Shown here in pieces: positions 1 to 8,609 of a stretch of 64,000 nucleotides of DNA. This stretch comes from JBFGCA01 sp041567315 (GTDB lineage: Bacteria; Acidobacteriota; Thermoanaerobaculia; Multivoradales; JAHEKO01), in NCBI GenBank assembly GCA_041567315.1, contig JBFGCA010000010.1, positions 1-64,000 on the forward strand, given 5' to 3'. The position numbers and the translations under genes were made by a program. The notes beneath the pieces were generated by a model. It saw nothing but the letters and a program-made list of their open reading frames with translations. It searched no databases and was not told the origin of the DNA. Each line of letters starts with the position of its first letter. Positions within the stretch are counted from its first letter, which is position 1.

Positions 1-402
1 CGCGAGGCGCAGCGCCGCGAAGCCCGGTCGCCGCGCCGCACCCGCAGCGGGGCCGGCGCCAGGCTCGGCGGTATGGTGTTCGACGGAGTCGAGCGGGCCG
101 TTTCCGAGCGGCGCCAGCGCCCGCCGCGCTTCGGCCAGCAGCGGCAGGCTGGCGTCGACTCCGAGGTAGTCGCAGCGGGCCGACAGGCGCCGGGCAAGGA
201 AGCGGGCGAAGCGGCCGTTGCCGCAGCCGAGGTCTAAGATAGAAAGCCGTCCGTGTCGCGCCGCGTCGCTTTGCTCGAGGAGTCCCGCCAGCCGTTCCCA
301 GCCGGGCCACGGGGCCTGGCGCGTGCGGCTGAAGGCGGCACCGTGCCGCCGGTAGAAGTCGCGGTTGAGGCGGGCGAGCGCTGTGGCGGTCGACGGCCTC
401 AA
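1..402 (-). CDS. Trm9/ALKBH8-like SAM-dependent tRNA methyltransferase (partial, cut by left edge)
   Basis: A class I SAM-dependent methyltransferase runs off the left edge; about 134 N-terminal residues are visible. Counting from a TTG at 402, FSRTRQAPWP lies at about residues 24-33, followed by SAM motif I ILDLGCGNGRF at about 55-65 and an acidic residue in YLGVDAS. The F-S-x-T-R-x-x-P-W-P block just before motif I is a feature I know from Trm9 and the methyltransferase domain of ALKBH8, which methylate cm5U to mcm5U at the tRNA wobble base. The family call is inference from this short stretch. The gene diverges from an Elp3 homologue, whose product makes the cm5U precursor in eukaryotes. 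The start is uncertain: a GGAGGG site precedes an ATG at 457, but that frame stops at 399-401, overlapping the TTG, so either the TTG is used or there is a frameshift. Confidence 0.6.
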   Translation of the reverse strand, partial: MRPSTATALARLNRDFYRRHGAAFSRTRQAPWPGWERLAGLLEQSDAARHGRLSILDLGCGNGRFARFLARRLSARCDYLGVDASLPLLAEARRALAPLGNGPLDSVEHHTAEPGAGPAAGAARRPGFAALRLA

Positions 403-494
403 CCGATCGCCCGCCCTTTGCGTCCCGCGGCCGGCTTCACGCTCGGGTCGCCCCTCATGTCCCAACCCTCCGGTTTGCCACAGGAGGGCCGGCC

Positions 495-2420
495 GTGAGC
501 CGCGCCAGCCACGCCTTCCGCCCCGAGCGCTACGAGGAGGAGCTGGCGGCGCTGATCGGCGCGCTGGAGGCGGCCGGCGCGCCGGACGCCGCGGGGCTGC
601 ATCGCATCCTGCGCCGCCATCCCAAGGACGGGCGCGGGTTCTTCTCCAAGAGCGAGATCATCCGCGGCTTCCGGCATCTGAAGGCCGTGCGCGGCTGGGA
701 CCGACCGGAGGCGCCGTTCGTCGCCCGCCTGCGGATGAAGCCGGTGCGGACCGCCAGCGGCGTGGCCCCGGTGACGGTGCTGACCAAGCCGTTCCCCTGC
801 CCGGGGCGCTGCATCTTCTGCCCCAGCGACGTCCGCATGCCCAAGAGCTATCTCTCGGACGAGCCCGGGGCGCAGCGCGCGGCGCAGCATCGCTTCGATC
901 CCTACGATCAGAGCCTTTCACGGCTCACCAGCTACCACAACACGGGCCACCGCACCGACAAGGTGGAGCTGATCGTGCTGGGCGGCACCTGGTCGTACTA
1001 CCCCGAGCCCTACCAGGTGTGGTTCGTCAAGCGCTGCTTCGACGCCCTCAACGGCTTCGGCGAGAGCCCGGGTGGAGAGGCGCCGAGCCAGGCGCCGGCT
1101 ATTGCCAGCACGGACGACCTCGCGCAACCAGTCGAGGCCGGTGGCGGGCGCTGCGAGGGACGCCGCAGCGGACCTGTCGACTCGCATTTCGACCGGCGGC
1201 CCGACAGGCAGAGCGACGAGCGGATCGACGGGCGGCGCATCCGCCGCGGCTACAACCGCATCGTGCGGGAGCTGGAAGCACGGCAGGGGAACGGGGGTGA
1301 CGCCGAGCAGGAGAGCTGGGAGGAGCTGGCGCGGGTCCAGCGGCTCAACGAGACCGCCGCCGCCCGCTGCGTCGGCCTGGTGGTCGAGACCCGGCCCGAC
1401 CACCTGTCGCTCGACGAGGTGAGGCGCATCCGCCGGCTGGGCGCCACCAAGGTGCAGATCGGCATCCAGAGCCTCTCGGACCGGGTGCTGCGGCTCAACC
1501 GGCGAGGCCACGACGTCGCCGCCACCCGCCGCGCCTTGCGCCTGCTGCGCGGCGCCGGGTTCAAGCTCCACGCCCACTGGATGCCCAACCTCTACGGCTC
1601 CTCGCCCGCCGAGGACGTGGCCGACTTCGAGCGCCTGTTCACCGACCCCGACTTCCGGCCCGACGAGCTCAAGGTCTATCCCTGCAGCCTGATCGAGAGC
1701 GCCGAGCTGATGGCGCGCTGGGAGGACGGGAGCTGGCGGCCCTACACCCGCGACGAGCTGCTGTGGGTGCTCGCCGAGTGCCTGCGCCGCGCGCCCGCCT
1801 ACTGCCGGCTCACCAGGGTGGTGCGCGACATTCCGGGCACCGACATCGTCGCCGGCAACCGCGAGACCAACTTCCGCGAGGTGGCCGAGCGGCACCTCGA
1901 CGACCAAGGCCTCCGCTGCCGCGACGTCCGCGCCCGCGAGGTCCGCGGCCGCCCGCTCGACCCGGCCGCCCTGCGGCTCGAGCGCATCGACTACGCCACC
2001 TCGATCGGCCGCGAGGTCTTCCTCCAGCTCGTCGGCCCGGCCGCCGGACCTGCTGCCGGGCCAGCCCGCGGCACCCGCCTGGCCGGCTTCCTCCGCCTCT
2101 CGCTCCCCGACCGCCCGGCCCCGCTCGACGAGCTCGAGGGCAGCGCCCTGCTCCGCGAGGTCCACGTCTACGGCCGCCTCGCGGCCCTCGACGGCGGCCG
2201 CGCCAACGCCCAGCATCTCGGCCTCGGCCGCCGGCTGGTGGAGCACGCCGCCCTCCTCGCCCACCGCGCCGGCCATCCAGATCTCGCCGTCATCTCCGCG
2301 GTCGGCACCCGCGACTACTACCGCCGCCTCGGCTTCACCGACGGCCCCCTCTACCAGCACCGCCGGCTGGGCCGAGAGTCTGCGCCGCCGTGGCAAAGGC
2401 CTTCCGGACCACGCGACTAG
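495..2420 (+). CDS. elp3: Elp3-like radical SAM / GNAT tRNA carboxymethyluridine synthase
   Basis: This is a homologue of the Elongator catalytic subunit, which uses radical SAM chemistry and acetyl-CoA to modify wobble uridine (U34) of tRNA. The cluster cysteines are C102, C106 and C109 in CPGRCIFCP, the Elp3-type spacing. The acetyltransferase half is at the C-terminus, with LGLGRRLVEHA and the terminal YYRRLGF typical of the GNAT fold of Elp3. At 641 residues it is longer than the usual 450-550. Much of the excess is a low-complexity insertion at about residues 190-240 (Gly/Arg/Asp/Pro-rich) between the N-terminal radical SAM strands and the RGYNRIVRELEA segment. The GTG start is supported by AGGAGGG at 482-488. 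The gene diverges from the Trm9-like methyltransferase. Bacterial Elp3 occurs without the other Elongator subunits, and none is seen here. Confidence 0.9.
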   Translation: MSRASHAFRPERYEEELAALIGALEAAGAPDAAGLHRILRRHPKDGRGFFSKSEIIRGFRHLKAVRGWDRPEAPFVARLRMKPVRTASGVAPVTVLTKPFPCPGRCIFCPSDVRMPKSYLSDEPGAQRAAQHRFDPYDQSLSRLTSYHNTGHRTDKVELIVLGGTWSYYPEPYQVWFVKRCFDALNGFGESPGGEAPSQAPAIASTDDLAQPVEAGGGRCEGRRSGPVDSHFDRRPDRQSDERIDGRRIRRGYNRIVRELEARQGNGGDAEQESWEELARVQRLNETAAARCVGLVVETRPDHLSLDEVRRIRRLGATKVQIGIQSLSDRVLRLNRRGHDVAATRRALRLLRGAGFKLHAHWMPNLYGSSPAEDVADFERLFTDPDFRPDELKVYPCSLIESAELMARWEDGSWRPYTRDELLWVLAECLRRAPAYCRLTRVVRDIPGTDIVAGNRETNFREVAERHLDDQGLRCRDVRAREVRGRPLDPAALRLERIDYATSIGREVFLQLVGPAAGPAAGPARGTRLAGFLRLSLPDRPAPLDELEGSALLREVHVYGRLAALDGGRANAQHLGLGRRLVEHAALLAHRAGHPDLAVISAVGTRDYYRRLGFTDGPLYQHRRLGRESAPPWQRPSGPRD

Positions 2421-2430
2421 GCTGGCCGGC

Positions 2431-5400
2431 TCACGACAGCAGCAGGGCCAGGTCTTCGCGGGTGAGGTTGCGGATCAGGCTGCGGTCGGCGCGGATGATG
2501 GCGTCGGCCAGCTCGCGCTTGGAGCGCTGGAGCTCGAGGACCTTCTCCTCGACGGTGTCGCGGGCGATCAGGCGGTAGGCGAAGACCTGCCGGGTCTGGC
2601 CGATGCGGTGGGTGCGGTCGATGGCCTGCACCTCGACCGCCGGGTTCCACCAGGGGTCGAGCAGGAAGACGTAGCCGGCGGCGGTGAGGTTGAGGCCGAC
2701 GCCGCCGGCCTTCAAGCTGATCAGGAAGATCCGGCAGTCGGGGTCGTTCTGGAAGCGGTCGACGCGCTCTTCGCGGTTGCGGGTCTTGCCGTCGAGGTAC
2801 TCGTAGACCAGGTCGCGGGCCTCGAGCCGCTTCCTGACGATGGCCAGCATCGAGGTGAACTGGGAGAAGACCAGCACCTTGTGCCCCTCCTCGATCACCT
2901 CCTCGAGCTGCGGCAGCAGCAGATCCAGCTTGGCGCTCGACTCGCGGACCCGCCGGCGGTCGATCAGCCCCGGGTGGCAGGCGGCCTGCCGCAGCCGGAG
3001 CAGCGCTTCGAGCACCTGGATCTTGGAGCGGGCGAGCCCGTCCTCTTCGACGCGGGTGAGGAGCGACTCGCGGTAGTGCCGGCGGAGCTGGTCGTACTCG
3101 CGGCGCTGGCGGGGCGCCAGCTCGCAGTAGAGCGTCTGCTCGAGCTTGGGGGGTAGCTCGGGCGCCACCTGCTCCTTGGTCCGGCGCAGCACGAACGGCC
3201 GCACCGCGCCGGCGATCAGCTTGACCGCCGGGTGCGACCCGTTGGCGCCGGCGGCGCCGCCCTCGAGCACCGTCCGCGGCACGGCCAGCTGGCGGCCGGG
3301 GCCGAAGAGACCGGGGTTGAGGAATTCGAACAGGCTCATCAGCTCGCCCAGGTGGTTCTCGATCGGCGTGCCGGTGAGCGCCAGGCGGTGGCGGGCGGCG
3401 ATCAGCCGCGAGGCCTTGGCGGTGGCCGACTGCTTGTTCTTGATCGCCTGCGCCTCGTCGAGGATCGCGTAGTCGAAGGTCAGCTCCTTGAGGAACGGGA
3501 CGTCGCGCCGCAGCGTGCCGTAGGTGGTGAGGACCACGTCGTAGTCGGCGAAGTGGCCGGTCTCGCGGCGGCGCTGGGGGCCGGCGTGCTCGAGGATGCG
3601 GAGCTGCGGAGTGAAGCGCTCCGCCTCGCGCAGCCAGTTGAAGACCAGCGACTTGGGCACCACCACCAGCGACGGTGCCAGCGGGGCGGCGGCGGCCTCC
3701 GACTCGCGCCGGCGCCGCCGCCGCTCCTCGAGCAGGGCGAGCACCTGGACGGTCTTGCCGAGTCCCATGTCGTCGGCCAGACAGCCGCCAAAGCCGAAAT
3801 CGGCCAGGAAGTCCATCCACCCCAGCCCGTCCCGCTGGTAGCCGCGCAGCTCACCGCGGAAACCGGGCGGCGCCGGCCGGGGCTCGATGCCGTCGAAGCG
3901 GGCGAGCCGCGCACGGGCCTGCTCGACGGCCTGGTCGGCGTCGGTCTCGGGCTCCGCGGCGAGCAGGGCGTCGAGCAGACCGATCTGGCTGGTCTGGAAC
4001 CGTAGATGGTCGCCGCTCACCTTGCCCAGGCCGCCCAGCGAGCCGTACCGCTCGATCCAGTCCTCGGGCACGATGCCCAGGCTCCCGTCGTCGAGCACCA
4101 CAGTCGGCTGCCCCTTCCTGAGCGCCCTCAGGAGCTTGGGGAAGGCGACCGTCGCGCCGCCGAAATCGGCGCGGCCGTGGAGCTCGAACCAGTCGATGCC
4201 GGAGGAGACGCGCAGATCGACGCCGCTGCCCTGCCGGTAGAGCCGTCCCTCCGCCTCGATCCGCCAGCCCTCGGCGGTCAGGGTTCGGGCGACTGCCGGT
4301 AGCCGGCGCTCGAGCATCACCAGCCGGCGACCGCCGCGGTCGTGGGCGGCGGCCTCCTCGCGCACCTTGAGCTCACCCAGCCGCTGGCGGGCCCGCTTCT
4401 CGGCCCGCCGGTCGCGCTTGAGCAGACGGCCGCGCTCCCCGTCGAAGACCCCGCTCCGGGGATCCTCCCAGGCCACCGGCTCGCCGTCGTAGTCGAAGCT
4501 CAGCTCCAGCTCCAGCAGCTTGCGGCGCGCCGGCCAGGTCTGCTGGGCGCGAGAGATGCGGAGGGCGGGCACCGGCGTCCCCGCCACCTCTTCGTAGCGC
4601 AGCTCCGCGGGCAGCCGGAGCACCGGCGGCCGCGGCAGCTCGACCAGCAGCTCGACCAGCTCGGCGGCCTTTCCGACCGGTACTTCGACCGGCCCGGCGC
4701 GCCGCAGCAGCGAGATCCAGCCGAAGGCCTCGCCGTGGTCGAGCCGCGCCACGCGGCCGTCGAAAAAGACCAGCCCGGCCGCCGACAGCAGGATCGGCTC
4801 GGCCAGCGGCAACCGCTCCCCGCCCTCGCGGGCCAGCCCTCCTTCGAGCTTGAAGACCGCGGCCTGCGGATCGCGGGAGACCTCGATCTCCAGACTCCAC
4901 GGCTCCCCCGGGTCCCAGGTCACCGCCGCGGGCGGCCCGCCGTCCGGCACCGGCATCAGCAGGCGCCCGGAGTCGGTCGCCAGCCGGATCCAGCTCGGCA
5001 GCACTCCGGCCGGCGGCACGAAGCGGCCCGGCACCCGGCCCCGGGTCCAGGGGTCGTAGCCCCACCCCACCGGCGAGCCTTGCCGTGCCCCGGCGACCAT
5101 CGCCAGCAGCTGCCGGTCCCGCTGGTCGGGCAGGCGATCGACGATCGACAGCGGCGGGGTCTGCGATTTGAGCGCTCCCCAGTCGCCGTCGCGCTTGCGG
5201 TCCCGGCAGCGCAGCTCGACGACCACCGCCTGGTCACGCCGCGAGGCCTCGGGATCGATCACGTAGAGGATCTGACGCTCGCCCAGCCAGGCGCGGTGGG
5301 TGGGATCGAACAGCGGCTCGCTATGCCCGACCGCCAGCAGCTGGCGGCGCCACTCGGCGTCGCGCCGGGTGGCGGCAGGACCGCCGGCCGGCGACGCCGT

Positions 5401-5832
5401 CCAACCGGCGTCTGCGGTGGCGAGCGCGGCGAGCTCCTCCAGTTCCTCCTCATCCAGCTCGCCGTCCGCGCCCGCCAGGCCTTCCCACTGCTCGGGCGGG
5501 GTCGCCGCCAGGCGCAGCTCGGGGAGGCGGTGCGCCTCGGTGAGGCACTTGGCAGCGTCGGCGGCCAGCAAACTGGCCCAGATGTGCTTGCAGGCCTCGA
5601 GGCGGTCGGCGAAGTAGGGACAGGTGCAGCTCACCTCCAGGCGGCGACGCTGGCTGTCGACGGCGACGACCACCCCGTAGGCCTCGTTGCCCTGGACCGC
5701 AGTCTCGACCAGGAAAGCGTCACCGAACTCGACCTCCACCGCCCCGTTGCGCCAGTAGTCGGCGCCCCGGCGGCGGATGCGCTCCGGCACCAGCCGCCGC
5801 AGACGGCGGCTCAGATCGGTCGTTTTCGCCAT
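2431..5832 (-). CDS. SWIM zinc-finger SNF2-family helicase/ATPase
   Basis: A 1133-residue Snf2-type DNA translocase. The N-terminus carries a SWIM zinc finger (C69, C71, C81, H83 in CTC...CKH), expected to bind DNA or protein. A long middle region of no clear family follows. The helicase core fills the C-terminal 450 residues: Walker A DDMGLGKT at about 687-694, DEAQ at about 791-794, then LTGTPIENHLGEL, and the C-terminal lobe with HRIGQTRQVFAYRL near 1075-1088. This is the usual architecture of bacterial SWIM-SNF2 proteins, whose cellular role (repair or transcription recycling, RapA-like) is mostly untested. It converges on elp3 with a 10-bp gap. The start at 5832 places the first methionine just before a basic N-terminus; no strong ribosome-binding site is obvious. 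Confidence 0.92.
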   Translation of the reverse strand: MAKTTDLSRRLRRLVPERIRRRGADYWRNGAVEVEFGDAFLVETAVQGNEAYGVVVAVDSQRRRLEVSCTCPYFADRLEACKHIWASLLAADAAKCLTEAHRLPELRLAATPPEQWEGLAGADGELDEEELEELAALATADAGWTASPAGGPAATRRDAEWRRQLLAVGHSEPLFDPTHRAWLGERQILYVIDPEASRRDQAVVVELRCRDRKRDGDWGALKSQTPPLSIVDRLPDQRDRQLLAMVAGARQGSPVGWGYDPWTRGRVPGRFVPPAGVLPSWIRLATDSGRLLMPVPDGGPPAAVTWDPGEPWSLEIEVSRDPQAAVFKLEGGLAREGGERLPLAEPILLSAAGLVFFDGRVARLDHGEAFGWISLLRRAGPVEVPVGKAAELVELLVELPRPPVLRLPAELRYEEVAGTPVPALRISRAQQTWPARRKLLELELSFDYDGEPVAWEDPRSGVFDGERGRLLKRDRRAEKRARQRLGELKVREEAAAHDRGGRRLVMLERRLPAVARTLTAEGWRIEAEGRLYRQGSGVDLRVSSGIDWFELHGRADFGGATVAFPKLLRALRKGQPTVVLDDGSLGIVPEDWIERYGSLGGLGKVSGDHLRFQTSQIGLLDALLAAEPETDADQAVEQARARLARFDGIEPRPAPPGFRGELRGYQRDGLGWMDFLADFGFGGCLADDMGLGKTVQVLALLEERRRRRRESEAAAAPLAPSLVVVPKSLVFNWLREAERFTPQLRILEHAGPQRRRETGHFADYDVVLTTYGTLRRDVPFLKELTFDYAILDEAQAIKNKQSATAKASRLIAARHRLALTGTPIENHLGELMSLFEFLNPGLFGPGRQLAVPRTVLEGGAAGANGSHPAVKLIAGAVRPFVLRRTKEQVAPELPPKLEQTLYCELAPRQRREYDQLRRHYRESLLTRVEEDGLARSKIQVLEALLRLRQAACHPGLIDRRRVRESSAKLDLLLPQLEEVIEEGHKVLVFSQFTSMLAIVRKRLEARDLVYEYLDGKTRNREERVDRFQNDPDCRIFLISLKAGGVGLNLTAAGYVFLLDPWWNPAVEVQAIDRTHRIGQTRQVFAYRLIARDTVEEKVLELQRSKRELADAIIRADRSLIRNLTREDLALLLS

Positions 5833-6075
5833 GCGACGGTAGCACCGCGCCGGGGCCGCCGGGCTTTCCGGCCGCCGGCCGCGGAACCCCTCATTATAGT
5901 GACCGCTGCTGCGCGGTGCAGCCCCTGCCGGCTCCTGCGGCGGGCCCGGGGGCGGCGGCAGCCCTTACCGCCCCCCGGTTGACGGCACTGCCTGCACTCC
6001 GGCAGACTCCCGTCAAACACGTCTTCCGGGAGGCGTGCGATGCGCACGCTTTCCCGCGCAAGGAGGAACACCGCG

Positions 6076-6528
6076 ATGAGGTCTCTGCTGCTGGTTGTTA
6101 CGGTGGTGCTGTCGACGGCCCTCGCCGCTCCGGGTCTCGCCGCTGCGGATCAGCACGAAGCGCAGCTGATCGAGATGGAGAGGGCGCTCTGGGAGGCCTG
6201 GAAGAACGCCGATTCCGCGCCCTTCGAGCAGTCCCTGGCGGACGACGCGACGCTGATCCTGGGCGACGGAGCGATCTACGCCAAGGCGCAGGCCGTGGAG
6301 ACGATCGGTTCGGGCTCTTGCAAGGTGGCGGGCTACGAGCTGTCGGACTTCAAGGTCCGCTCGCTCGGACCCGAGGCCGCCTCCCTGGTCTACAACGCCT
6401 CGCAGGACGCGGTCTGCGACGGCGAGCCGATCCCGCCCAAGCTGGTCGTCAGTTCGACCTGGGCGATGAGCGGCGGCAACTGGCAGAACGTGCTCTACCA
6501 GGAGACCGTCGTCCACGCGCACGAGTAG
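6076..6528 (+). CDS. Secreted SnoaL/DUF4440-like (NTF2-fold) protein
   Basis: A 150-residue protein with a cleavable signal peptide (MRSLLLVVTVVLSTALAAPG) followed by an NTF2-like cone-fold domain. The start MERALWEAWKNADSAPFEQ and LADDATLILGDGAIYAKAQA match the DUF4440/SnoaL pattern, in which a helix pair precedes the curved sheet. Two cysteines (in GSCKV and AVCDG) could form a disulfide in the periplasm. Members of this family can bind small ligands or be non-catalytic; no catalytic residues can be assigned. The start at 6076 is preferred over an ATG at 6040 because AGGAGG at 6061-6066 is correctly spaced and the signal peptide begins there. The neighbours give no functional hint. Confidence 0.75.
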   Translation: MRSLLLVVTVVLSTALAAPGLAAADQHEAQLIEMERALWEAWKNADSAPFEQSLADDATLILGDGAIYAKAQAVETIGSGSCKVAGYELSDFKVRSLGPEAASLVYNASQDAVCDGEPIPPKLVVSSTWAMSGGNWQNVLYQETVVHAHE

Positions 6529-6611
6529 GACCGGGCGGAGGTCGGTCCCCGGATGGGGACGGACCACGAGGCGCAACGGGAGGGCGGCCCGAGCGGAGAG
6601 CCGTAGGCCGC

Positions 6612-6782
6612 GGTGACTTTCGTCCTCGCCGCCGCGTTATCAGCGATTTCGCTCGCCGGTCGGCCGGTCCTCCTGCTCCACGACCCTGGGAAGAGGCGCT
6701 ACGCGTGATCCTGCGGGCGCACGGTCTGGGCGTGGCGACCGGCCGCGACACGTGGCGAGTCGGCCCGGACGCCTCGCGCTGA
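6612..6782 (+). pseudogene. Remnant of a secretin/PilQ-type STN domain
   Basis: Pieces of a secretin-TonB short N-terminal (STN) domain can be read across frames. They are VISDFARRSAG, then RPVLLLHD in another frame, then PWEEALRVILRAHGLGV followed by WRVGP and a stop at 6780-6782. The order and spacing match the STN pattern (leader helix, strand ending in LxDVPW, helix ALDxILRxxGLG), but there are at least two frame changes and no start codon or downstream secretin domain. I read it as a decayed gene fragment. Family assignment rests on pattern memory. Confidence 0.4.
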
Positions 6783-6854
6783 ATCGCTCGATCTCCATCG
6801 GCGAGAGCCCCCGAAAGATCGACGGCGGTACATATGATGTAGGCTCAGACCAAC

Positions 6855-6985
6855 GTGAGCGGCAGGGAGAAAGAGAGCGCCCTCTTCTCCGCCACCGTCG
6901 AGATCATCCGTCGCGAGCGAAACGCACTGTACTGACTCAGGCCCAGCTGGCCCGGCGCGCCGGTGCGGCACCCGCCCACCGCTGA
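6855..6985 (+). pseudogene. Remnant of an XRE-type helix-turn-helix regulator
   Basis: A GTG at 6855 opens a 26-codon frame ending FSATVEIIRRERNALY and a stop. In the next frame the sequence continues LTQAQLARRAG and stops at 6985. Joined, these give the beginning of an XRE DNA-binding domain (arginine-rich helix 1, then LTQxxLAxxAG of helix 2). The rest of the HTH and any effector domain are missing, so this looks like a truncated, frameshifted remnant directly upstream of the TPR gene. Confidence 0.4.
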
Positions 6986-7013
6986 CCTCCGCCGACCGAC
7001 AGCGATCACAAAC

Positions 7014-8363
7014 ATGGCGACGCCGCCCGATCATCCCGAGCGAGAAAAGCTGGTGCGGTTTCTCGCCGGCCAGCTGCGCCCGGGCGAAGGCGCCCGGGAG
7101 GTGGTTCGACATCTCCTCAGTGGCTGCGAGGAGTGTGCTTCGCTGGCCCGCCAGCGGCTCGGCTTCGAACCGCTCGCCGGCAACGCCTCCGGGCCCTCGG
7201 AACCAGGCCGCCAGACGAGCAGGGAGAACCCTGGAGCGGCCGAGGAGGCGACGGCTCCCGAGCTTCTCCAACAACTCCGCGGCCACCCTCACCCCCGTCA
7301 ACTGACCATCCTCCGCAACCACCCGCGCTTCCAGACAGCCGCCCTCGTCGACGAGCTCTGCAAGGCCAGCCATGAACTACGGGGCTCCGACCCTTCTGAG
7401 GCGGCCCGCCTGGCAAGCCTGGCCGTTACGGCCGCCGATGGCCTCCCCCCGGGGCGCTACCCTGACCCACGGCTCCGCAGCCTGCGATTCCGCGCCCGCA
7501 TCTACCTGGGGAACTCGCTGCGCATCTCGGGCAGTCTCAGGGCAAGCCGCCAGGCATTCGAGGAAGCTCGCGGGCTTCTCGACGACGAGGACAACGACCC
7601 TGGTGAAGACGCCTTCCTCGACTACCACCTGGGGATGCTCCACAACGACGAGGGGCGGTTCGAAGAAGCCTTGGCAGCCCTCGGCCGCGCGGTCCACCAC
7701 TACCGCTCGGTCGACGACCTCCACTCGGCAGGCAAGGCGCTCGTTCGTGCGGCACTGGTCTACCTGGAAAACAGCCGTCCACAGGATGCGATGAGGCTGC
7801 TCGGTCAGGCAGCACCCCTCGTCAGCCCAGAGAGAGAGCCCCGCCTGGTCCTCAGCCTTTTTCACAACCTCGCATTGGCCCACTGTGATGCCGGGCTATT
7901 GGATTCGGCCCTGTCGCTGCTTGCCGACTCGACGCATCTCTACGAGATCGTCGGTACTCCGGCCGATTGCGCCCGGAGGCTCTGGCTAGAGGCCACCGTG
8001 CTTTCCAGAAAGCAACGTCTTGGCGAGGCCGTCGCGCGGTTCGGCAGGGCCAGAGAAGGGTTTCTCAAGATCGGCCTGCCCCTCGAGGCGGCGCTGGTTT
8101 CGCTCGAGCTCGCGGGAGCCTACGCCGAGAAACGATGGACCACTCAGGTCCGAAGACTGATCGGCGAGACGGTCACGATCTGCGAGGCTCGAGGCCTGCA
8201 CCGCGAAGCGCTGGCGGCGCTCGCCTTCCTGCGGAGCTACGCGGCGAAGCAGCGTCCGACGAAGTCAGCGATCTTGCAGGTTTACGGCTTTCTCAAAGCC
8301 CTACAAAGAAACCCCGGGCTGCGGTGGGAGCCGGGTCACCCGGGGTTTATCGAGCTGCGATGA
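7014..8363 (+). CDS. TPR-repeat protein with N-terminal zinc-finger-like motif
   Basis: A 449-residue soluble protein. Near the N-terminus VRFLAGQLRPGEGAREVVRHL is followed by H-x4-C-x2-C in HLLSGCEEC, resembling the anti-sigma zinc-finger motif (usually H-x3-C-x2-C). The rest is helical with tetratricopeptide-like units (for example FEEALAALGRAVHHYRSV, DLHSAGKALVRAALVYLE, EAVARFGRAREGFLKIGL). Such proteins are common in Acidobacteriota beside HTH or sigma-factor genes, and here the remains of an XRE gene lie just upstream. No transmembrane segment is present, so if it is an anti-sigma relative it is cytoplasmic. The ATG at 7014 was chosen because the conserved part begins there; upstream codons look non-coding. 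Function is unknown beyond probable protein-protein interaction. Confidence 0.75.
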   Translation: MATPPDHPEREKLVRFLAGQLRPGEGAREVVRHLLSGCEECASLARQRLGFEPLAGNASGPSEPGRQTSRENPGAAEEATAPELLQQLRGHPHPRQLTILRNHPRFQTAALVDELCKASHELRGSDPSEAARLASLAVTAADGLPPGRYPDPRLRSLRFRARIYLGNSLRISGSLRASRQAFEEARGLLDDEDNDPGEDAFLDYHLGMLHNDEGRFEEALAALGRAVHHYRSVDDLHSAGKALVRAALVYLENSRPQDAMRLLGQAAPLVSPEREPRLVLSLFHNLALAHCDAGLLDSALSLLADSTHLYEIVGTPADCARRLWLEATVLSRKQRLGEAVARFGRAREGFLKIGLPLEAALVSLELAGAYAEKRWTTQVRRLIGETVTICEARGLHREALAALAFLRSYAAKQRPTKSAILQVYGFLKALQRNPGLRWEPGHPGFIELR

Positions 8364-8364
8364 C

Positions 8365-8396
8365 GGCGGGGCACCGCGGAAGCGCGGTGCCCCGCC
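8365..8396. terminator. Bidirectional GC-rich hairpin terminator
   Basis: A perfect 13-bp stem (8365-8377 with 8384-8396) and a 6-base loop lie between the stop of the TPR gene at 8363 and the stop of the small convergent gene at 8409. There is no T-run on either side. Confidence 0.7.
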
Positions 8397-8408
8397 TTGA
8401 AGACTGTC

Positions 8409-8531
8409 CTAGCCGTCGGGGTCGATCCCCGGCCCACGGAGCGTCTCGACGTCGCCGACGCCGGCGATGCGCTCGGCGCCCTCGAAGAAGGGCAGGCCCA
8501 GCCACAGCAGGAACGGTCGAATCCATCTCAT
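8409..8531 (-). CDS. 40-residue small protein of unknown function
   Basis: A short reading frame begins MRWIRPFLLWLGLPFFEG and ends GPGIDPDG. It has a hydrophobic, tryptophan-rich N-terminal half and a glycine/aspartate-rich tail. It is supported by AAAGGGG about 6 bases before the ATG and by the hairpin that separates its stop from the convergent TPR gene, as expected of a real transcription unit. No family is recognised. It could be a membrane-associated peptide or a precursor of a secreted peptide. It would be missed by most gene callers because of its length. Confidence 0.45.
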   Translation of the reverse strand: MRWIRPFLLWLGLPFFEGAERIAGVGDVETLRGPGIDPDG

Positions 8532-8609
8532 CGGGAACCCCTTTCCGAGAGGTCGGTTGGCGGTCGGGATGACCGCCGCCGCCTCCCGCGGTCATCCTAA
8601 CTTCGCCCG

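Noticed and set aside
399..457. ATG at 457 with a GGAGGG site as start of the methyltransferase
   Set aside because: That frame ends at 399-401 after 19 codons, so it cannot lead into the SAM-binding sequence without a frameshift.
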